DNA from: Gammaproteobacteria bacterium
Lineage (GTDB): Bacteria > Pseudomonadota > Gammaproteobacteria > Burkholderiales > Rhodocyclaceae
Direction of reading: 5' to 3'
DNA: 64,000 bases
NCBI GenBank assembly: GCA_018819515.1
Contig: JAHJPX010000007.1
Location: forward strand, 1 to 64,000
Shown: piece by piece, positions 9,669-19,989 of the stretch
Layout of the letters: the number at the start of each line of letters is the position of its first letter
How positions within the stretch are numbered: position 1 is the stretch's first letter
Made by a program: the position numbers and the translations under genes
Notes under the pieces: generated by a model
Told to the model about the DNA's origin: nothing
Seen by the model: the letters and a program-made list of their open reading frames with translations, nothing else
Databases searched by the model: none

Positions 9669-10736
9669 TCAGAAATATCGGTTCAGCAGATTCAGCAGCC
9701 GGTGCGCCGCGACCGCGGGAGTCGTGGCGCCTGACTCCACCGCCTGGCTCAAGTCCGGCAGGGCGGCCGCAACGCCAGGATGCTCGCGAAAGCGATGGCG
9801 CAAACCCGAGTCGATCAGTTGCCACATCCAGGCCTGAGCCTGATGGCGGCGTTTGGCGACCAATTCACCGGATTCGGTCAAAGTGCGGCGATGTTGCTCC
9901 ACCGTGGCCCAAAAGTCAGCCATGGCGGTACGCCGCGTGGCGCTGACGCTCAGCACCGGCGGCTTCCAGTTGGCCGACGCGGGCCGCAGCATGGCCAGCG
10001 CGCTGCGCATCTGCGCGGCGGCGCGTTCCGCCGCGACCGCATCGATGTCGGCCTTGTTGTAGACGACGATATCGGCCAGTTCGACGACGCCCTTCTTGAT
10101 CGCCTGCAGGTCATCACCGGCATTGTGCAGTTGCAGCAGCACGAAACAATCGGTCATGCCGGCCACGGTCGTCTCGCTCTGGCCGACGCCGACGGTTTCG
10201 ACGATGATCACGTCGAAGCCGGCCGCTTCGCAGAGCAGCATCGCCTCGCGCGTCTTTTCCGCGACGCCGCCCAGCGAACCCGACGAGGGCGACGGGCGGA
10301 TGAAGGCTTCGTCGCGCATCGAAAGTTGCTCCATGCGCGTCTTGTCGCCCAGTATCGAGCCACCCGTCACCGACGACGAGGGGTCGATGGCCAGTACCGC
10401 AACACGGTGCCCCTGGGCGATCAGGTCGAGTCCGAGCGCCTCGATGAAGGTCGACTTGCCGACACCGGGCACGCCGGTGATGCCGAGGCGGATGGCGTTG
10501 CCGGTGTGCGGCAACAGATGATCGAGCAGCGCTGCTGCGCGCACCTGATGCTCGGGCTTGATCGACTCGACGAGTGTGATGGCCTTGGCGAGCGCGCGGC
10601 GCGCCCCGGCGCGCACGCCGTCGGCAAGCTCGCCATCTTCCGCTGTCAGCGAAAAGTGGGGGGCGGTGCCCCATCCCTCGCTTTGCTCGGGACCGTTGCT
10701 TCGCAACGTCCTGCGCCCTTCGGGCTGGTCAGTCAT
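9669..10736 (-). CDS. meaB: methylmalonyl-CoA mutase-associated GTPase MeaB
   Basis: This G3E-family GTPase (355 residues) is the chaperone that guards and reloads adenosylcobalamin in methylmalonyl-CoA mutase. It shows the P-loop GVPGVGKST, the block DPSSSVTGGSILGDKTRM, ETVGVGQSE, and the guanine-specificity motif NKAD. It lies directly downstream of the mutase gene. The ATG used here is inside a hairpin element, and about 28 N-terminal residues are encoded by the long form of that element; the conserved protein begins near LTAEDGELADGVRAG, so the natural start may have been altered. A second element copy lies in frame near residues 267-275 (TAMADFW), where relatives have an ordinary helix sequence. 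Confidence 0.93.
   Translation of the reverse strand: MTDQPEGRRTLRSNGPEQSEGWGTAPHFSLTAEDGELADGVRAGARRALAKAITLVESIKPEHQVRAAALLDHLLPHTGNAIRLGITGVPGVGKSTFIEALGLDLIAQGHRVAVLAIDPSSSVTGGSILGDKTRMEQLSMRDEAFIRPSPSSGSLGGVAEKTREAMLLCEAAGFDVIIVETVGVGQSETTVAGMTDCFVLLQLHNAGDDLQAIKKGVVELADIVVYNKADIDAVAAERAAAQMRSALAMLRPASANWKPPVLSVSATRRTAMADFWATVEQHRRTLTESGELVAKRRHQAQAWMWQLIDSGLRHRFREHPGVAAALPDLSQAVESGATTPAVAAHRLLNLLNRYF
9911..9936 (-). repeat. hairpin element copy inside meaB
   Basis: The tail and stem match the element consensus (stem ATGGCG / CGCCGC, loop TAC, tail GGCTGACTTTT read on the minus strand). It is read in frame in MeaB as RRTAMADFW without changing the expected length of that region, which suggests substitution rather than simple insertion. 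Confidence 0.8.
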
Positions 10737-10749
10737 GGCGACACGCCAC
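10652..10749 (-). repeat. long-form hairpin element downstream of the mutase gene
   Basis: This copy has the element stem (ATGGCG / CGCCAC, loop TGT) next to the mutase stop codon, but about 72 extra bases separate the core from the AAAAG end of the tail. Similar long forms occur at 41415-41512 and 45100-45183. The extra part contains further small hairpins with short loops (for example GGGGC/GCCCC and GCCC/GGGC). The first 28 codons of meaB are read through it. Confidence 0.75.
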
Positions 10750-10750
10750 C

Positions 10751-12916
<2,166 letters not shown>

Positions 12917-12964
12917 CACTCCGCTCCATCCGGTCGTTGCCGGAATTATGGCTGTTGATTGGTC

Positions 12965-13007
12965 TTGACATCCGACCGGCAACCATAATACTGTATCCAT
13001 AATTATG
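12965..13007 (+). promoter_or_regulatory. promoter of the GntR regulator with an overlapping AT-rich palindrome
   Basis: A perfect -35 hexamer TTGACA (12965-12970) is followed 15 bp later by TAATAC (12986-12991). The palindrome CATAATTATG (12998-13007) overlaps the predicted transcript start and the regulator's ATG and could be its operator, allowing autoregulation and control of the divergent mutase gene. This is read from sequence only. Confidence 0.5.
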
Positions 13008-13691
13008 AATGCAAGAGAAGTAGACAACCAGCACAGCCGTCGCCAGCTTTCGGCCCCCGCCCTTTACGAGCAGGTCGCGGAACAGCTGCGCTCCCGCATC
13101 TATGCGCACGACCTCGCGCCGGGGGCATGGATAGACGAACAGGCAATTACGGCCGAGTACGGCATTTCGCGCACCCCCCTGCGTGAGGCGCTCAAGGTGC
13201 TGGCCTCCGAAGGGCTGGTCACGCTCAAACCCCGGCGCGGTTGTTATGTTACTGAATTATCGGAACAAGATCTCGACGAGATTTTCCCCGTGATGGCCCT
13301 GCTGGAGAGCCGTTGCGCCCTGGAAGCGACCGAGAAAGCGGACGCGGCCGATCTTGCCCGCCTTGGTGAAATCCACGCCGACCTCGAACGTTATGCCGCC
13401 GACAACGACGCAGATCATTTCTTCGAAGCCAACCAACGATTCCATGACGCATTGCAGGAACTTGCCGACAACAGGTGGTTGAAACAGTTGATCGAGGAAA
13501 CGCGCAAATTCATCAAACTGACACGGCGCGACTCGCTTAATCTTGCTGGCCGGCTTCGCCAGTCGCTGGCCGAGCACCGCGACATCCTTGCTGCTGTGCA
13601 GCAAAAACGGCCGAATGACGCTGCCGACCTGATGCATCGTCACATTCTGTCCGGTCGCGCCGCATTGGCAAAACTTCATACTTCCCGCTGA
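13005..13691 (+). CDS. GntR/FadR-type transcriptional regulator
   Basis: This 228-residue protein has an N-terminal winged helix-turn-helix (about 17-80, with ITAEYGISRTPLREALKVL) and a C-terminal FCD ligand-binding domain (about 90-220). It is divergent from the methylmalonyl-CoA mutase gene with only 88 bp between the start codons. I infer that it controls the propionate operon, probably in response to an acyl-CoA or organic acid. The predicted transcript start is within about ten bases of the ATG, so the message would be nearly leaderless. Confidence 0.9.
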   Translation: MNAREVDNQHSRRQLSAPALYEQVAEQLRSRIYAHDLAPGAWIDEQAITAEYGISRTPLREALKVLASEGLVTLKPRRGCYVTELSEQDLDEIFPVMALLESRCALEATEKADAADLARLGEIHADLERYAADNDADHFFEANQRFHDALQELADNRWLKQLIEETRKFIKLTRRDSLNLAGRLRQSLAEHRDILAAVQQKRPNDAADLMHRHILSGRAALAKLHTSR

Positions 13692-13712
13692 TCTGGAACC
13701 ACGATTTCCAGA
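13692..13712 (+). terminator. hairpin after the GntR gene
   Basis: TCTGGAA and TTCCAGA form a 7-bp stem with a 7-nt loop immediately after the stop codon. There is no clear T run, so termination is only suggested. Confidence 0.4.
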
Positions 13713-13791
13713 CTCCCTTGCTTCTGGTATGGTATTTTTTCGAAATTGGTGGGAGAATCGGTTCTTTCATCAACTCTCGGGAGGAGGAGAC

Positions 13792-13998
13792 ATGTCGAAG
13801 AAACCACAGCAATGGCAGCTGCAGCGCGGCGTCAAGATCAGCGAAGATGCCGCCGCCGAGGTTGCGAAGATCGCCTGCGCGTTGAAATCGCTTTCCGTAT
13901 ACACTGGTTTGGTACTCGACCAGGACGACTGCCCGGAAGACTTGCAGCGAACCGTCGATGAAGGCATCGGCGCGATCGACAAGCTGTTCATCTGGTAA
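13792..13998 (+). CDS. small conserved-looking protein upstream of sqr
   Basis: This 68-residue soluble protein is preceded by a strong GGAGGAGGAG ribosome binding site; the upstream ATG in the same frame has none. Its sequence (MSKKPQQWQLQRGVKI at the start, two cysteines in IACALK and DDCPEDL) does not match a family I can name. It lies 37 bp before sqr on the same strand, so it is probably co-transcribed and may act in sulfide oxidation. Confidence 0.65.
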   Translation: MSKKPQQWQLQRGVKISEDAAAEVAKIACALKSLSVYTGLVLDQDDCPEDLQRTVDEGIGAIDKLFIW

Positions 13999-14035
13999 TA
14001 CATCACACAACCCCCCCCCACTCTAGGAGACAGAC

Positions 14036-15304
14036 ATGGCCCACGTCGTAGTCATGGGTGCCGGCATTGGCGGCCTTAACGCCGCTTACGATATGCGGGA
14101 GCAATTGAGCTCCGGCGACAGCGTTACCGTCATTTCGGAATATCCCTATTTCCAGTTCACGCCTTCCAACCCATGGCTTGCCGTCAATTGGCGCAGCCGC
14201 GAAGACATCTCGTTCGATATGGCGCCCTATCTTGAGAAGAAAGGGATCAAGCTGATCGCCAAGGCCGCCAAGCGCGTGCATCCGGAGAAGAACCAGGTCG
14301 AGTTGATCGATGGAAGCATTGTCGACTATGACTACCTGATCATCTCGACCGGACCGAAGCTTGCCTTCGACGAGGTTGAAGGCGCCGGCCCGGAACATCA
14401 CACCAATTCAATCTGCACGGTCAATCACGCCGAAAAGGCGTCCCACGCCTGGACCGAGTTCGTCAAGGACCCGGGGCACATCGTCGTCGGCGCGGTGCAA
14501 GGCGCTTCCTGCTACGGCCCGGCCTACGAATTCGCCATGATCATGGATACCGATCTGCGCCGGCGCAAGATCCGCAGCAAGGTGCCGATGACTTTCGTCA
14601 CCGCCGAGCCCTACATCGGCCATCTCGGCCTGGGCGGCGTCGGCGACTCGAAGGGCATGATGGAATCGACCCTGCGCGACAAGCACATCAAGTGGATCTG
14701 CAACGCCAAGGTGAGCAAGGTCGAAGCGGGCAAAATGTTCGTCACCGAGCTCAACGACGACGGCAGCGTGAAGAAGGAGCACGAGCTGTCCTTCAAGTAC
14801 TCGATGATGCTGCCCGCCTTCAAGGGCGTCGATGCCGTGTTCGGCATCGAGGGCCTGACCAATCCGCGCGGCTTTATCCTGATCGACCAGTTCCAGCGCA
14901 ATCCGAAGTACCACAATATCTATTCGATCGGCGTCTGCGTCGCCATTCCGCCCGTCGAGGCCACGCCGGTACCGACCGGCACACCCAAGACCGGCTACAT
15001 GATCGAGTCCATGGTCACCGCGACAGTCCATAACATCCGCCTGGCCATCGCCGGCAAGGAACCGGACCAAAAGGCCACCTGGAACGCCGTCTGCCTCGCC
15101 GACTTCGGCGACAACGGCGCCGCCTTCGTCGCCATTCCGCAGATCCCGCCGCGCAACGTCAGCTGGTTCAAGAAGGGCAAGTGGGTGCACCTGGCGAAGG
15201 TCGGTTTCGAGAAGTACTTCATCCGCAAGATGAAGAAGGGCAACACCGAGCCGGTCTACGAGAAGTACGTGCTCAAGCTGATGGGCGTAACCCGTCTGCA
15301 CTGA
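14036..15304 (+). CDS. sulfide:quinone oxidoreductase family flavoprotein
   Basis: This 422-residue FAD protein is predicted to oxidise sulfide at the membrane and pass electrons to quinone. It opens with the dinucleotide-binding loop VVMGAGIGGLNAAYD and has redox-active cysteine candidates in QGASCYGPAYEFA and SIGVCVAIPPVE, as expected for SQR. The C-terminal KKGKWVHLAKVGFEKYFIRKM is basic and amphipathic, consistent with peripheral membrane binding. AGGAGA precedes the ATG. The SQR subtype cannot be settled here. Confidence 0.85.
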   Translation: MAHVVVMGAGIGGLNAAYDMREQLSSGDSVTVISEYPYFQFTPSNPWLAVNWRSREDISFDMAPYLEKKGIKLIAKAAKRVHPEKNQVELIDGSIVDYDYLIISTGPKLAFDEVEGAGPEHHTNSICTVNHAEKASHAWTEFVKDPGHIVVGAVQGASCYGPAYEFAMIMDTDLRRRKIRSKVPMTFVTAEPYIGHLGLGGVGDSKGMMESTLRDKHIKWICNAKVSKVEAGKMFVTELNDDGSVKKEHELSFKYSMMLPAFKGVDAVFGIEGLTNPRGFILIDQFQRNPKYHNIYSIGVCVAIPPVEATPVPTGTPKTGYMIESMVTATVHNIRLAIAGKEPDQKATWNAVCLADFGDNGAAFVAIPQIPPRNVSWFKKGKWVHLAKVGFEKYFIRKMKKGNTEPVYEKYVLKLMGVTRLH

Positions 15305-15317
15305 ACACGGCAGTAAC

Positions 15318-16094
15318 TTGTCAGGCGACGTCCTGCTTGAACGAAACGGTGGCCTGGCCACCGTTTCGCTTTTCAATCCCGGCAAACTCAACGCCATCGA
15401 TGCCGCCATGTGGCGGCGCCTCGCGACGGTCATGGCCGAACTCGACCGCGACGACGGGCTTCGTGTCGTCGTCGTTCGCGGTGAAGGCAACGCTTTCGCC
15501 GCCGGTGGCGATCTCGACGAATTCCGCACCGAGCGCGCCACAGTCGACAAGGCGGTCGCCTACCACGATGCCGTCGGCGCGGCGCTCAAGGCCGTCGAAA
15601 CTTGCCGGCATCCCACCGTCGCCATGATCCTCGGCCCCTGCGTCGGCGGCGGGCTGGAAATCGCGTGCGCCTGCGACCTGCGCATCGCGGGGGAGTCCGC
15701 GAAATTCGGCGCGCCGATCAACAAGCTCGGCTTCTCCATGTACCCCGGCGAGCTGGCCGGATTACTCGATCTCGCGGGGCCCGCCGTCACGAAGGAGATC
15801 CTGCTCGAAGGCCGTCTCCTGACGGCAAAGGAAGCCTATGAAAAGGGCCTGCTGACGCGCGTCGTACCGGACGAGTCGGTCGGGCACGAAGCCTTCGCCA
15901 CCGCGCAGCGCATCGCCGACGGCGCACCGCTGGCGGCGCGGGCGCACAAGCGATGGATCGCGCGCCTGCGCGACGGCCGGCCGCTTTCCGACGAGGAAAA
16001 GCGCGCCTCCTTCGATTTCCTCGCCAGCGAAGACTACGCCGAAGGCCTCGACGCCTTTGCCGCCAAGCGGCGTCCCGTTTTCAAGGGTCGCTAA
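15318..16094 (+). CDS. enoyl-CoA hydratase/isomerase family protein
   Basis: This 258-residue crotonase-fold protein starts at a TTG 13 bp after sqr. It has the oxyanion-hole blocks GNAFAAGGDLDEF and GPCVGGGLEIACACDLRIA. One catalytic glutamate (in GGLEIA) is present, but the second glutamate of classical hydratases is not evident in the KLGFSMYPGELAG segment, so it could be an isomerase, hydrolase or decarboxylase rather than a hydratase. The substrate is unknown. Confidence 0.85.
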   Translation: MSGDVLLERNGGLATVSLFNPGKLNAIDAAMWRRLATVMAELDRDDGLRVVVVRGEGNAFAAGGDLDEFRTERATVDKAVAYHDAVGAALKAVETCRHPTVAMILGPCVGGGLEIACACDLRIAGESAKFGAPINKLGFSMYPGELAGLLDLAGPAVTKEILLEGRLLTAKEAYEKGLLTRVVPDESVGHEAFATAQRIADGAPLAARAHKRWIARLRDGRPLSDEEKRASFDFLASEDYAEGLDAFAAKRRPVFKGR

Positions 16095-16161
16095 CTCCGT
16101 TATTCTGGCGAAGACCGCACGTCAGAGGCGGCTTTACCAACCGACAGAGAGGAGATTCGCC

Positions 16162-16590
16162 GTGAACCTTTCCCGCCTATTGCGCCGGCTGGCGCTTTCA
16201 TTGCTGTTCGTGGCCGGAACCGCCCTCGCCGACGAGCCCGTCAAGGTCGTCTACCAGTTCAGCGAAGGTTTCGCACAAGCCAGCCGCGGCCTGCGCAACA
16301 TCGCCAACCATCTTGAGACCGACCCCGGCGCGAAGATCGTCGTCGTCGCACTCGGGCCGGGCATCGACTTCCTTCTCGACGGCGCCAAGGACAAGAACGG
16401 GCTGGACTATCAGATACCGATCTCCGACCTGGCATTGAGGGATGTCGAATTCCGCGTCTGCAACGTCACCCTGCGCTCGCGCAGGATCGACCCGGCCCGG
16501 CTGGACCCCGACGCCAAGGTCGTTCCATCGGGCGTCGCCGAAATCGCCAGGCTCCAGTACAGGGAACATTTTGCCTACATCAAGCCCTGA
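16162..16590 (+). CDS. periplasmic DsrE-family protein
   Basis: This 142-residue protein has a signal peptide (LLRRLALSLLFVAGTALA) and a DsrE/DsrF-like domain. The conserved cysteine in EFRVCNVTL sits where sulfur-carrier members of the family have theirs. The start is a GTG at 16162 with AGGAG just upstream. Together with sqr it suggests sulfur handling outside the cytoplasm, but a direct role is inferred only from context. Confidence 0.8.
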   Translation: MNLSRLLRRLALSLLFVAGTALADEPVKVVYQFSEGFAQASRGLRNIANHLETDPGAKIVVVALGPGIDFLLDGAKDKNGLDYQIPISDLALRDVEFRVCNVTLRSRRIDPARLDPDAKVVPSGVAEIARLQYREHFAYIKP

Positions 16591-17242
16591 CATCGACTGG
16601 CGCGCCGTCGATACCGTCCTGCTCGACATGGACGGCACGCTGCTCGATCTTCACTTCGACAATCATTTCTGGCAGACGCACGTGCCCAAGCGCTACGCCG
16701 AGATCAAGGGGATGGCGCACGACGCCGCGCGCGAAGAACTCATCGCCCGCTACCACGCCCGCGCTGGTTCCCTGGAGTGGTACTCGGTCGACTTCTGGGA
16801 GACCGAACTGGAGCTGGACATCATGCGCCTCAAGTACGAGGTCGCGAACCTGATCGCCGTCCATCCCAGCGTCGTCGAGTTTCTCGCCGCCGTGCGCCAT
16901 GCCGGCAAGCGCGTGGTGCTGGTCACCAACGCCCACCACAAGAGCGTCACGCTCAAGATGGCGAAGACCGGCCTGCGGCCGCATTTCGATGCCGTCATCA
17001 CCTCGCACGAACTCGGCCACGCGAAAGAAGAGCATGCCTTCTGGCATCGCCTGCAGGAATGCGAACCTTTCGACCCGCAACGCAGTCTGCTGGTCGACGA
17101 CAGCCTGCCCGTGCTCGACTCCGGGCGCGACTACGGCATCCGCCATCTCGTTGCCGTGCGCCGGCCGGATACCCGGTTGCCCGAAAAGGACACCGGCGAC
17201 TACCCCGCCATCGTCAGCTTCGCGGAAATCATGCCCTCCTAG
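16571..17242 (+). CDS. HAD-superfamily phosphatase (YrfG-like nucleotidase)
   Basis: This 223-residue protein matches GMP/IMP nucleotidases of the YrfG type in length and sequence. Motif I is LLDMDGTLLDL, motif II the threonine in VLVTNAHHKS, and motifs III/IV the lysine in GHAKEEHAFW and LVDDSLPVLDS. The best start is a TTG overlapping the end of the DsrE gene by 20 bp. The last base of its stop codon is the first base of a hairpin element. Confidence 0.88.
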   Translation: MPTSSPDIDWRAVDTVLLDMDGTLLDLHFDNHFWQTHVPKRYAEIKGMAHDAAREELIARYHARAGSLEWYSVDFWETELELDIMRLKYEVANLIAVHPSVVEFLAAVRHAGKRVVLVTNAHHKSVTLKMAKTGLRPHFDAVITSHELGHAKEEHAFWHRLQECEPFDPQRSLLVDDSLPVLDSGRDYGIRHLVAVRRPDTRLPEKDTGDYPAIVSFAEIMPS

Positions 17243-17267
17243 TGGCGTATCGCCACGGCTGACTTTT
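17242..17267 (+). repeat. hairpin element after the HAD phosphatase gene
   Basis: Perfect 6-bp stem GTGGCG / CGCCAC, loop TAT, tail GGCTGACTTTT. It overlaps the stop codon of the upstream gene by one base and is the first of eight same-strand copies in the accessory block. Confidence 0.9.
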
Positions 17268-17290
17268 ACTATCGCGCTACCGGTTTTTTT

Positions 17291-17330
17291 ATGCCGGTTA
17301 ATTGCGCGTTATGAGTATTACCGGCATAAT
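17291..17330 (+). promoter_or_regulatory. hipBA promoter with inverted-repeat operator
   Basis: A -35 TTGCGC (17302-17307) and -10 CATAAT (17325-17330) are separated by 17 bp. Inverted arms ATGCCGGTTAAT (17291-17302) and ATTACCGGCAT (17317-17327) overlap both hexamers, as expected for an autoregulatory HipB operator. The predicted transcript starts within a base or two of the antitoxin ATG, giving a leaderless message. Confidence 0.6.
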
Positions 17331-17337
17331 TGTGCGC

Positions 17338-17658
17338 ATGGCATCGCTTGCATTCCTTACCCCTGAAGAACTCCAGCTTGCGCTAGGTGAGCGCCTGCGG
17401 CGTCTGCGCTTGTCTCGCAACCTCGATCAGCGCACGACGGCGGAAAAGGCCGGCCTTTCGGAAAAGGCCTTGCGCAACCTGGAAACCGGCCGCGGTTCGA
17501 CCGTCGAATCCCTGCTGCGGGTGCTCAAGGCGCTCGACAGCCTCGACGGTCTCGACGCGCTGGCGCCGGAGGCTTCGGTCGATCCCCTCGCCCTGCTCCG
17601 CCAATCCAAAGCGCCTCGCCGCGTGCGCCGGCCGCGCTCGTCCCGGAAGCCGGACTGA
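17338..17658 (+). CDS. hipB: HipB-type antitoxin, XRE-family DNA-binding protein
   Basis: This 106-residue protein carries a helix-turn-helix (ERLRRLRLSRNLDQRTTAEKA near 25-45, then LSEKALRNLETGRG) like HipB and other XRE antitoxins. I choose the ATG at 17338 (MASLAFLTPEEL) because the promoter predicts a transcript starting there. The TGA overlaps the ATG of hipA (TGATG), so the two are translationally coupled. It should neutralise HipA and repress its own promoter. Confidence 0.88.
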   Translation: MASLAFLTPEELQLALGERLRRLRLSRNLDQRTTAEKAGLSEKALRNLETGRGSTVESLLRVLKALDSLDGLDALAPEASVDPLALLRQSKAPRRVRRPRSSRKPD

Positions 17659-18947
17659 TGGATACGCCCGTCATCGAAGTCCGCATCTGGGACCAGCGCG
17701 TCGGCGCCGCCGCCCCCGACCCGCGCCTCGGCTGTTATGTGTTTGCCTACGATCCCGACTGGCGCCGCACCGGCATCGAACTGGCGCCGCTGCAGATGCC
17801 GCTGGGCGACACGCGCGCCAGCTTCGCCTTTCCGAACCTTCCCGAGCCCAGCTACAAGGGCTTGCCCGGACTCCTCGCCGATGCGCTGCCGGACGACTTC
17901 GGCAACGCGTTGATCGACGCCTGGATGGCCGCGCATGGTATCGAGAAGCGCGCCGTCACCGCGCTGGATCGCCTGGCCTACATGGGCAAGCGCGGCATGG
18001 GCGCGCTCGAATTCAGGCCGGCGCGCGGCGCGCACCGCGAAAGCGCGGAGCCGCTGCAAATGAAGGTGCTCGTCGAAGCGGCGCGTCAGGTTGTCCATGG
18101 CGACCTGTCGGGCGACCCGCAGGCACAGGCCGCGCTGGCCAACATCATCCGCGTCGGCACCTCCGCCGGCGGCGCGCGCGCCAAGGCCGTGATCGCCTGG
18201 AACCCGGCGACAAACGAAGTGCGCAGCGGCCAGTTCGACGCCGCGCCCGGCTTCGAGCACTGGCTGCTCAAGTTCGACGGCGTCGGCCAGGATGCGGAAC
18301 TCGGCGGCGGCGCCGACTACGGGCGCATCGAATACGCCTACCATCTGATGGCCACCGCGGCCGGCATTGACATGTCGCCCTGCCGCCTGCTCGAAGAGAA
18401 CGGCCGCGCCCATTTCATGACGCGCCGCTTCGACCGCGACATCACCGCCGGCCAGACCGTCAAGCATCATCTCCAGACGCTGTGCGCCATGGACCATCTC
18501 GATTACAAGCAGCGCGCCACCCACGCCTACGCGCAGCTTTTCATGGCGATCGCCCGACTCGAACTGGGCGACGACGCCATCGGCCAGGCCTTCCGGCGCA
18601 TGGCCTTCAACGTCATGGCGAAGAACTGCGACGACCATTCCAAGAACTTCGCCTTCCGGCTCAGGCAAGACCAGGCATGGGAATTCGCCCCGGCCTACGA
18701 CGTCACGCACGCCCACAACCCCAAAGGCGAATGGACCTACCAGCACCTGATGAGCGTGAATGGAAAATTCAGCGAAATCGGCATTGCCGACCTGTTGGTC
18801 GAGGCCAATCGTTTCGGCGTGCGGCGACCACGCGACCTTCTCGCCGACGTGCGCGCCGCCGTGGACGATTGGCCGCGGTTTGCAAAGGAAGCGGGGCTGA
18901 GTGCGAATACCGCCGATCTCGTCGCGGCGGATTTCGAACGGCTGTAG
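17658..18947 (+). CDS. hipA: HipA-type serine/threonine kinase toxin
   Basis: This 429-residue protein is a HipA-family kinase; the best-studied member phosphorylates glutamyl-tRNA synthetase and induces dormancy. Visible motifs are the Ser-loop VGTSAGGARAKAVIAW, the hinge MTRRFDR, the catalytic NVMAKNCDDHSKNFAF (N..DDH.KN) and the metal-binding AYDVTH. All key residues appear intact. The last 30 codons, the stop and the following element are duplicated 1,132 bp downstream beyond an inserted toxin-antitoxin pair. Confidence 0.92.
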   Translation: MDTPVIEVRIWDQRVGAAAPDPRLGCYVFAYDPDWRRTGIELAPLQMPLGDTRASFAFPNLPEPSYKGLPGLLADALPDDFGNALIDAWMAAHGIEKRAVTALDRLAYMGKRGMGALEFRPARGAHRESAEPLQMKVLVEAARQVVHGDLSGDPQAQAALANIIRVGTSAGGARAKAVIAWNPATNEVRSGQFDAAPGFEHWLLKFDGVGQDAELGGGADYGRIEYAYHLMATAAGIDMSPCRLLEENGRAHFMTRRFDRDITAGQTVKHHLQTLCAMDHLDYKQRATHAYAQLFMAIARLELGDDAIGQAFRRMAFNVMAKNCDDHSKNFAFRLRQDQAWEFAPAYDVTHAHNPKGEWTYQHLMSVNGKFSEIGIADLLVEANRFGVRRPRDLLADVRAAVDDWPRFAKEAGLSANTADLVAADFERL

Positions 18948-19011
18948 CTCCCTCGCCCCCGCCGGCCCGGCGGGAATCACGCCCTGGTGGCGTACCGCCA
19001 CGGCTGACTTT
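18858..19011 (+). repeat. left copy of 154-bp direct repeat (hipA 3' end plus hairpin element)
   Basis: This stretch includes the last 30 codons of hipA, 39 bp of trailer and the element at 18987-19011 (stem GTGGCG / CGCCAC, loop TAC). It matches 19990-20143 with one mismatch that I can find. Confidence 0.92.
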
Positions 19012-19183
19012 CGCGTCACCATCATGGCGGCGTGAGCAGCAGATGCTGTCAACCCGGCCGTGGTCGGCCAGCACGAAATTGCCTTTGGTCGCATCGCGGA
19101 TCTCGTCCGTCGGCGCCTCATCGATGTGCGCGCGGAATGGCGCGCAGCGAAACTTCACGGCAAACTCCCTGACCTTGCCAAAT

Positions 19184-19201
19184 GGTAACGTATTGGTTAC
19201 C
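19184..19201 (+). promoter_or_regulatory. perfect inverted repeat at the start of the second toxin-antitoxin pair
   Basis: GGTAAC and GTTACC, six bases apart, end at the base before the toxin ATG. The position suits an autoregulatory operator that would also occlude translation initiation. No clear promoter hexamers were identified. Confidence 0.5.
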
Positions 19202-19564
19202 ATGAAGCCCATGATGCTCAAGCTTGAAGAGTACGTTCGTGAAGATGGCAGCAATCCATACCAGACTTGGTTCGATGGTTTGGACTCGCAGGCAGCAGCA
19301 AAGATTGCGGTCGCCAAGGCACGCATCGAACTCGGCAATACCTCGGCCGTCAAATGGTTCCGCGGGATTGGCGAGTATGTGGTCGATTGGGGGCCTGGCT
19401 ACCGTATCTACCTGGCAAAGGATGGTGACGCATTGATCATCTTGTTCGGCGGAAGCACCAAGAAGGGACAGCAAAAAGCCATAGACCAGGCCGTTGCTTT
19501 GCACGATGAATACAAAGCGAGGAAGAAGGCACTTGCGGCTTCCAGGAAAGGAAAGAGAACATGA
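19202..19564 (+). CDS. RelE/ParE-superfamily toxin (addiction-module killer protein)
   Basis: This 120-residue protein matches the addiction-module killer family: LKLEEYVREDGSNPYQTWFD at the start, then AKIAVAKARIELGN, RGIGEYVVDWGPGYRIYL and LIILFGGSTKKGQQKAIDQA. It is expected to act as an mRNA-cleaving or related toxin. ATG alternatives lie 9 and 12 bases downstream. Its TGA overlaps the ATG of the antitoxin gene (ATGA), giving the toxin-first order of HigBA-like modules. The module sits between two copies of the hipA 3' end. Confidence 0.9.
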   Translation: MKPMMLKLEEYVREDGSNPYQTWFDGLDSQAAAKIAVAKARIELGNTSAVKWFRGIGEYVVDWGPGYRIYLAKDGDALIILFGGSTKKGQQKAIDQAVALHDEYKARKKALAASRKGKRT

Positions 19565-19881
19565 CGCTTACCCGTGATTTCAAACAAACCGTTGTCGCGC
19601 GCGTTGAACGCGATCCGGATTTCGCCAAGGCGCTACTCGATGAGGCGGCGACGCTTTTCCTTAGCGGCGAAGCGGATACGGCGCGCCTGATTCTGCGTGA
19701 CCTAGTCAATGCGACAGTGGGTTTCGAGAGCCTTGCCGAATTGACTAGCAAGCCCAGCAAGAGCCTGCATCGAATGCTCTCTCCGAAAGGTAATCCAAGC
19801 ATGGACAACTTGGCCGCCATCTTCGGAGCGATTCGCGGCTGGCTCAATGTCAAATTCGATGTGCGCGTGGTAGCTGCATAA
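19561..19881 (+). CDS. HigA-like antitoxin of the killer-protein module
   Basis: This 106-residue protein has the conserved N-terminal helical part (DFAKALLDEAATLFLSGE) and a helix-turn-helix-like C-terminal part (FESLAELTSKPSKSLHRML, then MDNLAAIFGAIRGWL) typical of addiction-module antidote proteins. It overlaps the toxin gene by 4 bases, so translation is coupled. It should bind the toxin and the GGTAAC inverted repeat upstream. Confidence 0.88.
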   Translation: MTLTRDFKQTVVARVERDPDFAKALLDEAATLFLSGEADTARLILRDLVNATVGFESLAELTSKPSKSLHRMLSPKGNPSMDNLAAIFGAIRGWLNVKFDVRVVAA

Positions 19882-19989
19882 AACCTGCTTTCAGGCCTGG
19901 AACCGCCACCCTGCCTGCAACCAGAAGCGCGGGCGCTTGTCCGGTTCGGCGGTGCCGACTTTGCTGCCGCGCCAAGCCGCGTAAGCGCA
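19882..19989. other. short unassigned segment with a possible gene-end remnant
   Basis: On the minus strand a frame ends in RPRFWLQAGWRFQA and a stop, which looks like the aromatic-rich C-terminus of an outer-membrane beta-barrel. Nothing upstream supports a full gene. It is probably debris brought in with the inserted module. Confidence 0.25.

Noticed and set aside
19012..19183. Minus-strand frame with KGNFVLADHGRVDSI as a real gene
   Set aside because: It is short, overlaps the toxin operator and has no start signal; at most a remnant.
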